Shown: positions 1 through 13,070 of the stretch, piece by piece
How positions within the stretch are numbered: the stretch's first letter is position 1
Layout: each line of letters opens with the position of its first letter
NCBI RefSeq assembly: GCF_037325665.1
Contig: NW_027125698.1
Location: 1-64,000 of the forward strand
DNA length: 64,000 nucleotides
Source: Littorina saxatilis
Taxonomy: Eukaryota > Mollusca > Gastropoda > Littorinimorpha > Littorinidae
Reading direction: 5' to 3'
Made by a program: the position numbers and the translations under genes
The notes under the pieces: model-generated
Databases searched by the model: none
What the model was told of the DNA's origin: nothing
What the model saw: only the letters and a program-made list of their open reading frames with translations

Positions 1-402
1 TTGACGACAGAGTGCAACGTTTCTAAAATATGATCGGTGCTAACAGAGCAGCAGGAATATACGTGCCCTTGATGACTTGGTCACTTTCGGTTTCACGGTA
101 CCAGTAAAGTCGATCGAACCCCCCCCCCTCCCCCCCTTCCTTTTAGGACCTAAACAAATCTGAAAAAATCAGGTCTTGAAAGGAAGAAGTCTTGAGATGA
201 GAGTAAATATAGAGAGGTTGTGGACAGACAAATCTGAGAAAACAGGGTCTTAAAAGGGAGGGAGTCTTTAATCAGGGGATATTAAAAGTGTTGTTCCACT
301 GTACTACCAAAAAGAGGGGATACTGTTTGATGTTACTGTAAAGACTTACAGTAACACTGTTCTCTCCGATTGCCAGTGTTTGTACTTTGTAACAGATTGT
401 AT
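1..402. other. Upstream stretch with a C-run and a weak repeat
   Basis: No gene seen. There is a C-rich run near 119-137. A purine-rich segment at about 160-305, with phrases such as 'aaaacagggtcttaaaaggg', resembles 16885-17010, so it is probably a copy of a dispersed repeat (called K here). The last 12 bases, 391-402, are the left target duplication of the SINE that follows. Confidence 0.45.
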
Positions 403-702
403 GACCGGCACGGTTGGCCTTGTGGTAAGGCGCCCGCCCCGTGATCGGGAGGTCGTGGGTTCGAATCCCGGCCGGGTCATACCTAAGACTTTAAAATTGG
501 CAATCTAGTGGCTGCTCCGCCTGGCGTCTGGCATTATGGGGTTAGTGCTAGGACTGGTTGGTCCGGTGTCAGAATAATGTGACTGGGTGAGACACGAAGC
601 CTGTGCTGCGACTTCTGTCTTGTGTGTGGCGCACGTTAAATGTCAAAGCAGCACCGCCCTGATTGGCCCTTCGTGGTCGACTGGGCGTTAAGCAAACAAA
701 CA
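403..702 (+). repeat. SINE-A, full-length tRNA-headed SINE
   Basis: The element starts with a tRNA-like head containing a clear Pol III B box (ggttcgaatcc, about 459-469). A body of about 200 bp follows, and it ends in ggcgttaagcaaacaaacaa. The 12-bp sequence aacagattgtat flanks it perfectly at 391-402 and 703-714, which is a target-site duplication. A second copy lies inverted at 39149-39453. It is a non-coding retroposon that would need LINE enzymes to move. The identical flanks suggest a fairly young insertion. Confidence 0.88.
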
Positions 703-2037
703 AACAGATTGTATCCTGAAATTTAGCACTCCATGTGTTAACATTTCCACTTCCAGGTCTGTAGTGTGCAAACGTGTTGTCACTGTTACAGAGCAAATGA
801 ACTAACAAGAATACTAGTCTGATGTACATAAAATATGGGAGAGGTTTGGGGTCGGGGGTGGATGGCAAGCATAACATTGATAAATGACTATAGTTTTGCA
901 GTGGTTTGCTCTCTTGTACTATGAGTGTTAACAGCAATTGTTTATAATTTGTTACTCAACTTACTGTAAGGACTATTACTATTAGCTTTTCTCAGCAACT
1001 GCAAACAATTGTGACTTAATTGCAAGAGCGCTTCATTAAACATTGGGATACTTCTTTTGTTTTTTTTAATGGCTATAGTGTAGAAACTAGAAATGCTGAG
1101 ATACATTAATGTAGTCATGAACAACAGCAACAACAAAAACAAGAACATGTTTTGAATTCTGATAGCTAATGAAACTGACAGCTTGATTAGAATTATGTAG
1201 TTTTTGCAATTGCTGACTGAGTTGCATCCTTTGGTTTTACCTTGCATGGATTATCACCTTTGCTGACAATTGACTCATTGAGTGCAGTATTGAGTAACGT
1301 ATAGTTATTTTATTTCAAGTTAACTTCTGGCTCTGCATGGTGTTAATCCTACTCAAACTTAGTCAAAGTAAGGTATCATTATTTATGAATAATGTGAAGT
1401 TGAAGATACAAATTAATGAGAAAGTTTGTGTATTTTTCTGTACACTCTTGCTATTTACTGTTTCAGTGCTGAACCATTTGCTTGAATGCTTGATCAGATG
1501 ATGACAGAGTGACACCTGGTGGTACCCAATAAAACTGCCTTTGCTGCTATAACTACAAGAAATTTCTACAATTCAGAACAGTAAGTGCATGAGGTTCCAT
1601 TTTAAGCTGTCAAGAGTAAATCTCAGGAATAGATTAGAAGATTTAGTTATGTCACACATGTCTTGCTTTCTTGACTTTTCTCACACTCTCTTGTCAGACT
1701 CAGAGAGTGCATGATTGTACATTTTTTTTACAGTAATTTTTTATGTTCCTAATTGGAAAACAAATGTGTCATAATCTTAGTGTTTAGGATAACTATATGG
1801 CAGAGAGAATCATGGAAATGATTGGGCGATGGGGGTGTGTCGCTGGTGTGCAAGAGGGTGGGTGGGTGTGGAGAGAGTAGTGATGGTAGTCAACTACTAA
1901 CTAAAATATTACTGATTGCATACATTTAGTGTTTATTGATTTGGAGGGTGGGGGAGGAAGGCAAGCAGTATTATTACATGTGTATGGGTATACTAGTTGT
2001 GCATGTTCCAAATGGGGGTGGAGGTTGGCATGGCAAG
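703..2037. other. Gene-free AT-rich stretch
   Basis: Single-copy-looking AT-rich DNA. I see no long ORF with coding character, no RNA gene and no strong repeat structure. Short G-rich patches occur near 1827-1870 and 1943-1960. Confidence 0.5.
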
Positions 2038-2135
2038 CAATAGCTCAGTCGGTATAGTGGCCTTGAAACCGGTTGTGGGGATTTATTTCTCAGAATTGAC
2101 GTTGTGCAGACTCTGCTTGGTTTCTGAATAGCTTA
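2038..2135 (+). repeat. Decayed SINE-C fragment (C2 head type)
   Basis: The phrases atagctcagtcggta and, further on, gtgcagactctgcttgg match the head and early body of the better copy at 44025-44430. The region holding the B box is missing here, so this is an internally deleted, 5'-end-only relic. Confidence 0.5.
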
Positions 2136-3453
2136 TTAAGCCTGTGACTGTGTGCATACATAAAGATCTCAAGTTCACAGTTTCAGGGCTTGGAATTAAT
2201 GGAAACATCAACACACATGTAGGAAAAACTCAAAAAAAGGAGGGGGGGGGGGAGTTTGGTCCCACGGTAGTGTTTGAATGAAAGCAATCTTACTTTTTAA
2301 GAGGGTAATCTTGCAGGACTATGATTCTTACATTGGTAGTTGACTAGTGTAGTTGTGGTTTTGTACTAGTGAGGAATGTCATCTATGTCATGTGATTTCT
2401 TGCTTCTTCTTTTTGTGTGTGCAGCTAAAGATGTTGGACCTTGCCTACAGCCTAGTTTTGCATAGATCTCCAACACCGTGGCTTTACTCTGAGACACCAC
2501 AGAAAACACAGCCTTTTCTGCTGCTGAAAGGTAAACATTAGGTTAAATTTGTGTTTGTTTTGATTTGTATGTTTTCCTTTTGTAGTCTATGGCAGGAGAT
2601 TTGTGCAGGTGTACAAATGGTAGAGGTGTCAGAGGAAATGTCCACTTGTTACTTGTCTCTATATCAGTATATATGTATCACAAATACGCATCAAATGTAC
2701 TGATAGAGACCACATGGACAATTTCAAGCACTTTTCTGCCAGGGGTAGGGTCAGCTATGTAAGAATCATGTCTTACTCTGTTCATGCAAAAATAAGGTTC
2801 TGCATTTGAATGAGTTTGAATCAGGCACCTGTGTTTTTGCTCTTGTTTGTGCCCTCTTGTGAACTGTTAACTTATGAACAACCACCCCAGCAAGCAACTC
2901 TTTACTGTTCTGAGCACAACAGAAGGGCGCATGGTCTGGGCATATGGATGGTAAACACATCTCATGCACAAGTACAGGCCTGAAAGTGGCGAGTATTTTC
3001 AATTACTCGCCATGGCGAGTAAAAATCATGTAAATGGTGAGTAGAAATGTTAATCTACTCGCCACATGCGAGTAAAGTTGATAAAACAAATGGTTGTTTT
3101 GACGAGTAAAGTTTCAGTAAATTATGAGAAGTACATGTACTAGCAGTGCTTCATTTTGTGGACTTTCAGTGCTGAAGTATGATTGTGTGGATTGATCATT
3201 TTGTATTCTGTTATTCAGATTGCCACTTGCTTTCTTTTACATATATTTACAAGATGGTGGCTGATTTGCGTGTGTTGCAGAACACAGGTCCATGAATAAA
3301 AGAACCCAGCTGGTATTCTTCATTCATGGAAAATGAAAGGAAATTTATCAGCCAGGATTCGCCACTCACTCTGCTAAGGGGGAACCCCGGTCAGCTCTAC
3401 AGTGGATGAACAGCTTGGTCCTTGGAGGGAAAGGTAACTACTGCAGCACTTTA
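2136..3453. other. Gene-free stretch with a palindrome cluster
   Basis: No gene seen. It contains a G-run near 2241-2252. At 3004-3021 there is an 18-bp perfect palindrome (tactcgccatggcgagta) followed within 100 bp by further actcgcc/ggcgagt half-copies (about 3035-3112). These probably belong to a short palindromic repeat of unknown type. Confidence 0.45.
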
Positions 3454-3878
3454 GAAGGGGTCTATGTCGACCAACAGTGGCTGTATTCCCTGTATGTTAA
3501 TTTCCTGTACATATACAGGGAATATACTTCCGTTAGACGCCATGGAGTTACTTCAAGCTTACGAAAGTGAAAGTGATTCAATGGACGAGAGTACCAGCGA
3601 GGAAAACATAATACCAGGCTGTTGGGGGTGGGGGTGCAGATGTTTCTTTAACTAAATCCGTTTTGATAAACGGTCGAAGCATGTTTTGCTTGACTGGATG
3701 CCGCACGCGAATTCAGGATTTTAAATAGATTCTCCTATCTAACCGCAGTCACGCGCTTGGCGCAAGATTGTACGATATTATACTTCTTTACAGAAAATCC
3801 AACTGTATTCCCATTACACAGGGAAAACACCTATGGCTATGGGGAATACACCTTCTTTTGGTCGACATAGACCCCTTC
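3454..3878. mobile_element. MITE-like DNA element with 21-bp perfect terminal inverted repeats
   Basis: The ends at 3454-3474 and 3858-3878 are perfect reverse complements over 21 bp (core ggggtctatgtcgaccaa). The 425-bp interior includes a short acidic reading frame from ATG 3542 (MELLQAYESESDSMDE...), too short for a transposase. No convincing target duplication is visible, so the superfamily is unknown. This is a non-autonomous cut-and-paste element; the short frame may be captured host coding DNA or chance. Confidence 0.75.
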
Positions 3879-4138
3879 AACCTTACAATATGTGAATGTG
3901 TAGAATATTATGCTTTTGCTTAAAGCTTGTTACATATGACTAAGACAGAAATGTTAATCATTCCCTTGGTGCAAATCATAAAAAGAACAATAGCGATCTG
4001 ATGTACTGTGGATCAATCGAGGAAAAGGTGTGTATGACCTAGAAGAAACTGGTTTTGAAAGTGCTGAGGATGGATGGAACATTGATGCAATATCATTTAC
4101 TACATTGAACCTGGGTTTCAAACTGAAGTGCTTTTTAT

Positions 4139-4211
4139 ATTTAGTCAAGTTTTGACTAAATATTTTAACATCGAGGGGGAATCGAAACGAGGGTCGTGGT
4201 GTATGTGTGTC

Positions 4212-4247
<36 letters not shown>

Positions 4248-4968
4248 GTTTCAGACTAAACTACTGGACCGATCTTTATGAAATTTGACATGAGAGTTCC
4301 TGGGTATGAAATCCCCGAACGTTTTTTTTCATTTTTTTGATAAATGTCTTTGATGATGTCATATCCGGCTTTTCGTGAAAGTTGAGGCGGCACTGTCACG
4401 CCCTCATTTTTCAACCAAATTGGTTGAAATTTTGGTCAAGTAATCTTCGACGAAGCCCGGACTTCGGTATTGCATTTCAGCTTGGTGGCTTAAAAATTAA
4501 TTAATGACTTTGGTCATTAAAAATCTGAAAATTGTAAAAAAAAATAAAAATGTATAAAACGATCCAAATTTACGTTTATCTTATTCTCCATCAGTTGCTG
4601 ATTCCAAAAACATATAAATATGGTATATTCGGATTAAAAACAAGCTCTGAAAATTAAATATATAAAAATTATTATCAAAATTAAATTGTCGAAATCAATT
4701 TAAAAACACTTTCATCTTATTCCTTGTCGGTTCCTGATTCCAAAAACATATAGATATGATATGTTTGGATTAAAAACACGCTCAGAAAGTTAAAACAAAG
4801 AGAGGTACAGAAACGCGTGCTATCCTTCTTAGCGCAACTACTACCCCGCTCTTCTTCTCAAATTCACTGCCTTTGCGTTCTTGCTGAAAAATGGCATTGC
4901 GTTCAGTTTCATTCTGTGAGTTCGACAGCTACTTGACTAAATATTGTATTTTCGCCTTACGCGACTTG
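4139..4968 (+). mobile_element. Helentron/pearl-like non-autonomous element with internal tandem repeats
   Basis: The left end reads atttagtcaag and its reverse complement cttgactaaat occurs at about 4932-4942, some 25 bp before the right end (gccttacgcgacttg). A (GT)n tract lies near the left end (about 4217-4242). Two diverged direct repeats of roughly 85 bp, about 130 bp apart, are centred on gattccaaaaacatat (about 4601 and 4737). Ends of this kind with a microsatellite and central tandem repeats are known for Helentron-associated and bivalve 'pearl' elements. No helicase is present. A decayed relative lies at 29580-30190. The family call is inference. Confidence 0.6.
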
Positions 4969-5535
4969 TTTATGCTTCTTGTTATATCATATGGTCTCGA
5001 TTGACTCCTGTGTTCAAGAGACTGTAAACAACCATAAACAATCTTGTGTTGTTATGTGGTGGTGGTTTTGCTGTTGTCTAGCATCTACCCGTAATTGGCT
5101 TTATCAAATGCACCAGAAACGAGCATGAGTTTGTCGGATTAGTGAACTGTTTGAAAAACTTTAATGTATTTGTGGTTGACAGGTTGTTATTATTTCTATA
5201 TTGTGTTCTTCTTTTTCTCAGGTGGGCTGTCTTCTGAAACATATGAATCGGGAGCGTCACATCTTTCTTCCTGAGACATCCCCTCTTGAAAATGGTGTGG
5301 CGTTTAGCTGAATGGAAACGTGGCAGTGTCCTGTTTTTCATAGCTTCGATGCGCGAAGTTGGGAATTTCAGCAGAGAATTTATTGATTGATTAATTAATT
5401 AGTTATTTAAGCTCACCTCACTCCTTAGTGTTATTTAGGGGGATGGGGGGGGGGGGGGTGGTGTTGGCCTGGATCTTGTTAGTGAACTTTCTTTCTGGCA
5501 ACTCGCATCAGAAATTCCAGGTTTGCTTTCAAGGC
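4969..5535. other. Gene-free stretch
   Basis: No gene supported. A G-run lies at about 5439-5458. The short open frames here show no family resemblance. Confidence 0.4.
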
Positions 5536-5925
5536 AATAGACGGTTTTTGAAAATAATTCTGTTAGGATTATCAGCAGTCCGGAGGTGTAAAAATCCCTG
5601 TACTGCAGTCAGGTTTTTCAAAACATCTCGAGCACGGGACAAACGACCAACTTGGATGTGTATGCCATGCGCACAATATGATACCCCTTGCCTTTAAAAA
5701 TCAGCGGTCACGAGTTCATCAGAGTTCAGAATTTGTTGTGTAAAAGATAGCCGCTGTCAGCTAGCCATTCGTGGCTCAGGTGATTATATTTAATACAAAT
5801 TTAAAAAAAGGTTTCTTATGTAGCGCACGCCGCACAGCATACACATCACAGTCAGTCGCTTGTCCTGATCGCAGGATAGCGTGAAACATGCTCCGGGAGA
5901 CTGCCAATAATCCTTACATAGTTAT
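5536..5925 (+). mobile_element. Decayed MITE-H copy (left end and interior)
   Basis: The left end aatagacggtttttgaaaat matches the inverted-repeat end of the better copy at 62268-62602. Interior phrases such as gatcgcagga and aacatgctccggg (about 5869-5898) also match that copy. No clear right inverted repeat remains, so the element is degraded. Confidence 0.5.
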
Positions 5926-6128
5926 TTAAAGAAATTGTGTATTGGTACAGCATGTTATGCATGTACTAAGATAGCTATTTGTAAATATTTGGTAGATATT
6001 TATGGTGGTGTCCCGAATTGCTCCCTCCCAATTTGCCCCATCCCATATGGTCCCCAATTATTCTTGCATTTTGCTGTGAGTTACATAACGTGTGCAAAGG
6101 CATTTGTCTGAAGCGCATTTCCAAAAAG

Positions 6129-6471
6129 ACCCCCCGCGGGTTAGGGGGAAGAATTTACCCGATGCTCCCCAGCATGTCGTAAGAGGCGACTAACGGATTC
6201 TGTTTCTCCTTTTACCCTTGTTAAGTGTTTCTTATATAGTCAATGTTTGTACAGATTTTAGTCAAGCAGTATGTAAGAAATGTTAAGTCCTTTGTACTGG
6301 AAACTTGCATTCTCCCAGTAAGGTAGTATATTGTACTACGTTGCAAGCCCCTGGAGCATTTTTTTTATTAGTGCTTTTGTGAACAAGAAACAATTAACAA
6401 GTGGCTCTATCCCATCTCCCCCCCTTTCCCTGTCGCGATATAACCTTCGTTAAACACCAATTAAAGAAAGA
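6129..6471 (+). repeat. Retroposon E, full-length copy with target duplication
   Basis: A 343-bp unit starts at ccccccgcgggttaggggg and ends cgttaaacaccaattaaaga. It is flanked by a 12-bp direct repeat, atttccaaaaag (6117-6128 and 6472-6483), so it moved by retroposition. I cannot see a standard tRNA head with paired A and B boxes, so its promoter origin is unknown. Partial copies are at 7748-7983 and, inverted and interrupted, at 17370-18343. Confidence 0.75.
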
Positions 6472-6648
6472 ATTTCCAAAAAGCATAGTTACCATTTGTT
6501 TTTTTAAATCTGAATCCGTGACTGTTGTTCTTGAATACTCTTTCGTTTAGGTTTCCAAAAATGCTGATATAAAGGGGAAGGATAGTTGAAACTGTAACCG
6601 TTTACATTTTGCTCCCAGATTTGCAGTTGTTGTTTTTACTAGGAGTTT

Positions 6649-7029
6649 GGACGGGCTCGGTGTTCTTGTGGATAAGACATCGGCCTCCTATTCAGAAGGT
6701 CATGAGTCAAAATCGCGGCCGCCTGGTAGGTTAAAGGTGGAGAATTTTCTGATCTCCAAGGTCATTGCTTATGTGCAGACCTGCTAGTGCCTTATCCTCC
6801 TTCGTGTGTACACGCAAGCACAAGACCAAGTGCGCACGGAAAAGATCCTGTAACCCATGTCAGAGTTTGGTGGGTTATAGAAACACAAAAATACCCTGCA
6901 TGCTTCCCCCGAAAGCGGCGTATGGCTGCCTGAATGGTGGGGTAAAAACGGTCATACACGTAAAAATCCACTCGTGCAAATTTGTAAGTGAACGTGGGAG
7001 TTTCAGCCCATCAGCGAAGAAGAAGAAGA
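6649..7029 (+). repeat. SINE-B, full-length copy with (GAA)n tail
   Basis: It begins ggacgggctcggtgttcttg and ends in gcgaagaagaagaag. The head is a diverged tRNA-like region with a degraded B box (about 6704-6714). The flanks actaggagttt (6638-6648) and actatgagttt (7030-7040) differ at one base and form the target duplication. Other copies are inverted at 51417-51798 and 58078-58483, with a 5'-truncated one at 62349-62462. Confidence 0.85.
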
Positions 7030-7242
7030 ACTATGAGTTTTACTCTTTTAAAAAAATGATTTTCAAATTCGAAGATTGCCACAACAGTAGTCTATCTCAT
7101 CCGACTTGAACCCTTCAGACTCCCTGTACATGTACTTGCAGTTTAAACTCATATTTTGTCTGAGAATAGTTTTCAAATGCAAAGTCCTTCAGAAAAACTG
7201 CGAGATAAAAATCTGGAGTGCTAATATCGTGTTGGTGTATCG

Positions 7243-7747
7243 TGTCAGTGGCCGAGTGGTAACGCACTTGCGCTCGGAAGCGAGAGGTTGCGAGTTCGAC
7301 CCTGGGTCAGGGCGTTAGCAATTTTCTGTCCCCTTTCCTAACCTAGGTGGTGGGTTCAAGTCTTTCGGATGAGACGAAAAACCGAGGTCCCTTCGTGTAC
7401 ACTACATTGGGGTGTGCACGTTAAAGATCCCACGATTGACAAAAGGGTCTTTCCTGGCAAAATTGTATAGGCATAGATAAATTTTTCATAAAAATGTCCA
7501 CCAAAATACCCGTGTGACTTGGAATAATAGGCCGTGAAAAGCAGGATATGCGCCGAAATGGCTGAGATCTGCTGGCCGATGTGAATGCGTATTGTGTAAA
7601 ACAATATTCCATCTCACACGGCATAAATAAATCCCAGTGCCTTGAATATGTGCGCGATATAAATTGCATAAAATAAAATTAAAATAAAATCCCCGAGCTT
7701 AGAACTGTACCCACAGAATACGCGCAATATAAGCCTCGTATTGATTG
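7243..7747 (+). repeat. SINE-C (C1 head type)
   Basis: The head contains ggccgagtggtaacgc (A-box-like, of a Leu/Ser tRNA style) and gcgagttcgaccc (B box). A conserved core with gtgcacgttaaagatcccac follows, and the 3' end reads atataagcctcgtattgatt. An inverted copy is at 16361-16872. The C2-type copy at 44025-44430 has the same core but a different tRNA head. Confidence 0.8.
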
Positions 7748-7983
7748 GTATGGAAGAAATGTTAAAGTCCTTTGTACTGGAAACTTGCATTCTCCCAGTA
7801 AGGTAGTATATTGTACTACGTTGCAAGCCCCTGGAGCAATTTTTTGATTAGTGCTTTTGTGAACAAGAAACAATTAACAAGTGGCTCTATCCCATCCCCC
7901 ATCCCCCCCCCCCCCCCCCCTTTCCCCGTCGCGATATAACCTTGAACGGTTGAAAACGACGTTAAACACCAAATATAGAAAGA
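7748..7983 (+). repeat. Retroposon E, 5'-truncated copy
   Basis: It is homologous to 6265-6471 from gtatggaagaaatgttaaag onward, including the shared middle gtagtatattgtactacgtt. It ends aacgacgttaaacaccaaat followed by a gaaagaaag tail. It directly abuts the 3' end of the preceding SINE-C. A C-run of about 19 bases at 7902-7920 interrupts it. Confidence 0.75.
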
Positions 7984-8310
7984 AAGAATAATCTTTGAAC
8001 AGCATTTGGTTGGAAAATGAAAGTCTTCACAAAGCTATCTTCTTCTATTTGTGTGGGTTAATAAATAGGATTTAACATAACAATGTGGTACTGGTATGGG
8101 TTTTGTAAAGTGATTACTCAACTTCTGTGAATTGTACCTTCGTGGTGATCATGCTACACACTGGGTAATTCAAGCACAGAAAATAATATTTCTTAATAAT
8201 TTGGCCTTATAAATGTACTCCGTGACTGTATTTGTATATGGTGAAAAGGAGAAGATATAAAATTTGTGAAATAGGACTTCGTATTTGGTTTTGTCATAAT
8301 GAATTTGTTG

Positions 8311-9654
<1,344 letters not shown>

Positions 9655-10060
9655 TCAAATGAACATTATGAATAAAATGTAGAGGCTCATGTACGGAACA
9701 TGCCTGTTTGTCTTAATAAATTCTTGTACAGTTATGAATATGGTCTGATTGACATTCCGGGAATATTGCGGGATGCCTTTCAATAATATTTCAATAAACT
9801 TATAATCAGTTATCAATTGACAATAATCGTACATCTCTACACAAGGGTCAATGCAACAAATAGTGCTCAGCAGTCTCCCTTGGGTAACCGCACTCACATT
9901 TGGGGCATTCCTTGAGGTGCCGCTGACATAAATCAAAATTCAAATCACTCATACCAATACGCAGTCTGCAATTATGGACTTTTTCAAATCTATCTCCAAA
10001 ATAATAATGACATGGTACTTTAAAATCAACGTTGATTGCAGTAAAGTAATTGACTGACAA
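9655..10060 (-). mobile_element. 5'-truncated LINE relic, ORF2 C-terminus
   Basis: On the - strand two adjacent frames encode the end of a LINE ORF2. The first has RLRIGMSDLN then a CPKCECG...ETAEHYLLH motif, matching the CxC-H-C region found downstream of many LINE reverse transcriptases. The second continues with FIEILLKGIP and FITVQEFIKTNRHV, a common LINE C-terminal ending. The reading frame is broken between the two parts and no RT or endonuclease remains. It is a dead fragment, probably of an RNase H-bearing or Jockey/I-like lineage; the clade is not certain. Confidence 0.65.
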
Positions 10061-10572
10061 TTAGGGTTGTATGTGGGGTGCCTAAAATTTGAACTTTTCT
10101 TATTCCCGAATATTTTTTGTGGGCGCAGAAGCACGGGGCAAATGGTATTGTTTTTTTCTGGAGGGGGATCAGACAATATAAAACCAATTAGAGGCCGAGT
10201 TGCCTGACAGAAAGGCCAATTCTAGCCCCAGTCCATGCCGGTTACATGTAATTAGCTATGCACACATTTGAGATCGATACCCAACCTTACTGAGCATCAG
10301 TTCTTTGCGTTATTTTAATTTTCTTGTTTTTCTTTAAAATAAAAAAGGGAATGGTTTTATTGATGTCATTTTATTATGTCATTATCTAGTCAGCATAAAT
10401 GACTTTTGTGGATACAGGAGAAAGTGTTAAAATGTGAAGATTTCAAGTGTGGTTTGTGGTCATCTGCTTGACCACTTAAAATGTTGTTTCATTTGATGAT
10501 ACGTTTTGTTTGGTGTTCCCGCTTGAATGTGACAGTAAGTTGTACAATGTTACTCTGTGTGTGTGTGTGTGT

Positions 10573-10614
<42 letters not shown>

Positions 10615-11379
10615 CGTGAGTGTGTTTGTGTGTGTTGGTGTGTGTGTGTGTTTGGTAACCGGCTTTGTACAGCGGGACCACCTTATTTTGTCATGTATTT
10701 TTATTCATTCTGGAGCTTTATTAAATAAACTGCCCATTTCAATCACAACTCTGGTCTGGTCTTATTGTCAGTGTTGCATAAATGATTGTATGTGAGCTTG
10801 TGAACATACAAAGAAAAAAGAAAGAAACATTCTGTGTCGAAATATCTTGACTAAAAATCAGGCGGAAGACTACACCTGTTGCATTTCCTATTATGCTCAG
10901 GCAAAGTTATAACTGAGGGCGGAAGCGACAATGATTCGTTTTCCCCCCAGATAACATTAATTTGTAGAGACGGAAAAGGAACACGCACATTCTGGAACTG
11001 ATTTGTGTAAATAACTGAGAGGGTGTTTTGTCTATTTTGTGAAACGGTCCTCACACATTTGCAAAGTTCCACAGTTAGGCAGCTGAATTAAAGCATTACA
11101 TAATGCATAGTGTAAACTCTAGGCCTACTTCAAGGTCTTATTACTTCAAGATGCATACACGTGCTGTTGTATCTGTTAGTGCTTGCCGGACACCAGTGCT
11201 GATTAAAATGGCTTAGATTGTTACTAATTTGAAACTACAGTATGTCCTTTTACGCGTTGTGGCAACTGAATTTTGTTGGTACCGATGATTTATACAAAGA
11301 CTTTTATCACAGGTTTCTTCCATATCAAACATTTATACTTACCTTCAAGTTCGAGTTTACCTTTACTTTCACGAGGAGA

Positions 11380-11443
<64 letters not shown>

Positions 11444-12563
11444 ACGCTTAAATATTCTTGATTTTTGAACATAAGCAGTTTATCTGTCATGGAGTTGTGT
11501 GTGTTTTCATGTCTGCGTGTTCTTTTCCCCCTCCTTCCTCCTCTCGGCAGTCCGGCTTCAGTCATTTTATTCCTCCCCTCAAAGCAGAAAGCAGCATTGT
11601 GTTAATGTTCAGAACTTTGCCAGGTTTTTTGTTTGTTTGTTGTGCTTCTTTAATTTAGGTTTGTTGTTTGTTTAAAACACTCAAACATACGCACACATCC
11701 ACACGCACACTTTTACTTTTTAAGTTATAATAAGTATTGCATTCAGCCACGTTTTTTTTTCTCAGTTGATATTCTGATTTTTGCCATTTTTTTGTGTAAT
11801 TTGTTTTTGTTGTGCTTGTCTGATGTAGGTTTGGTGTTGTTTGTTTAACACACACTCAAACACACACTAACCAGACACACACACACACCACCACCACCAC
11901 CACCACCACCACAAGAATAGGTTTACACTCACTTTTTCCTCCACGTTTTAATTTTGGCAATATCATTAACCCAGGATTGCAAAGCAGGGATCATTTGTCA
12001 ATTTCATAACAACGTACATACAATTTCAGCTGGTCACTTCAATAAAATGTGCATCATCACAGGTTTCTGCTGGAATGACAGTGTCTTATCTGTCAACACA
12101 AAATACACACACACAAAATGAGTGTGATGCTGTATGCCTCCTAACAGATCCTAACTTCACCCTCCAAACCTCCCTGCAGATGTATGTTCTGTGCACAAAA
12201 ATAACCTTTTAAAATATACAAAATGCAGACGACATTTCTACATTTGTAGTTGTGCTGCAGACCTGTTTACCCCCATAAGTGTTTTGGAGTAATGCTCAGC
12301 CCCAAAAATAGTAATCCTGGTACAAAAATAGTAATCATCCAGCATTCGTCGCCAATTACAACGCACATGACAACTGTGTCTGCGAAACGCAATCATGCAC
12401 ATATATCCATCATTCACAAACAAAACACATCAGTCAGTTTTTGTAGTCATCATAATGTCAAAGAAGATTACATCAAAAGCACATGCATCACTGATTTTTT
12501 TTCTTTTGCTCGTAGCAGGCCTTTTTCAGTGTGTCAAGAGCTTCTCTACTGTACTTGCGCTTG
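10061..12563. other. Gene-free stretch with TG, AC and CAC microsatellites
   Basis: No gene supported. (TG)n tracts lie at about 10555-10650 and 11382-11441. A run of alternating AC and CAC repeats lies at about 11870-11911. Open frames here are read through the microsatellites. The remainder is AT-rich DNA without visible structure. Confidence 0.55.
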
Positions 12564-13070
12564 CTGAAGGTACTGAACTTGTCAAATTCAGGTGCACGGA
12601 GCCCCTGGGGCTTTTAGTCATACCTCAGGCAGCTATCTGTTAGAAGAACTACCAAGTTTCATTGACTTGCACCCAAAGAGTCAAGAACTGCGATTTTTTT
12701 ACGAATCAATTTCGTACTCGGACCCGGCTGGTCTTGACCTATTTTTGGATCTAAATTTAGATCAGGTAGATCACCACATCATGCACAAAAAGACACGTCA
12801 CTAGCAAACTATGTCAGACATCATCATGAGTTTGTATAAAACAAAATGGAGGCCGGAATCACTCAGTTGAATCGAACTCCGACCAAACACCACGTAATAA
12901 CTAGGTTAATTTATGCACTCGCGTGAACAAGAAACTGTCGAGCTTCACAGATGTCGTCGTTGGGTAGTTTTGGGTTTGTTTTACTACCATAGGAGGATTT
13001 TTGAACTGTAAATGCACTCAGCTGCAACAAAAACGCAAAACGAAGGCTGTAAGCTGCACTGTGCCTTTAA
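12564..13070 (+). mobile_element. MITE-F copy 1 (about 505 bp)
   Basis: It matches 36189-36694 in inverted orientation over the whole length, for example tctaaatttagatcaggtag at 12749-12768. The ends are short inverted repeats of the form TTAAAGGYAC; the left end here has decayed to ctgaaggtac. The TTAA-like ends recall elements that use TTAA targets, but the superfamily is not proven. Non-coding. Confidence 0.75.

Noticed and set aside
405-475. Possible real tRNA gene
   Set aside because: The B box is good but the acceptor stem and A box are poor, and the unit continues into a SINE body with target duplication. It is a SINE head.
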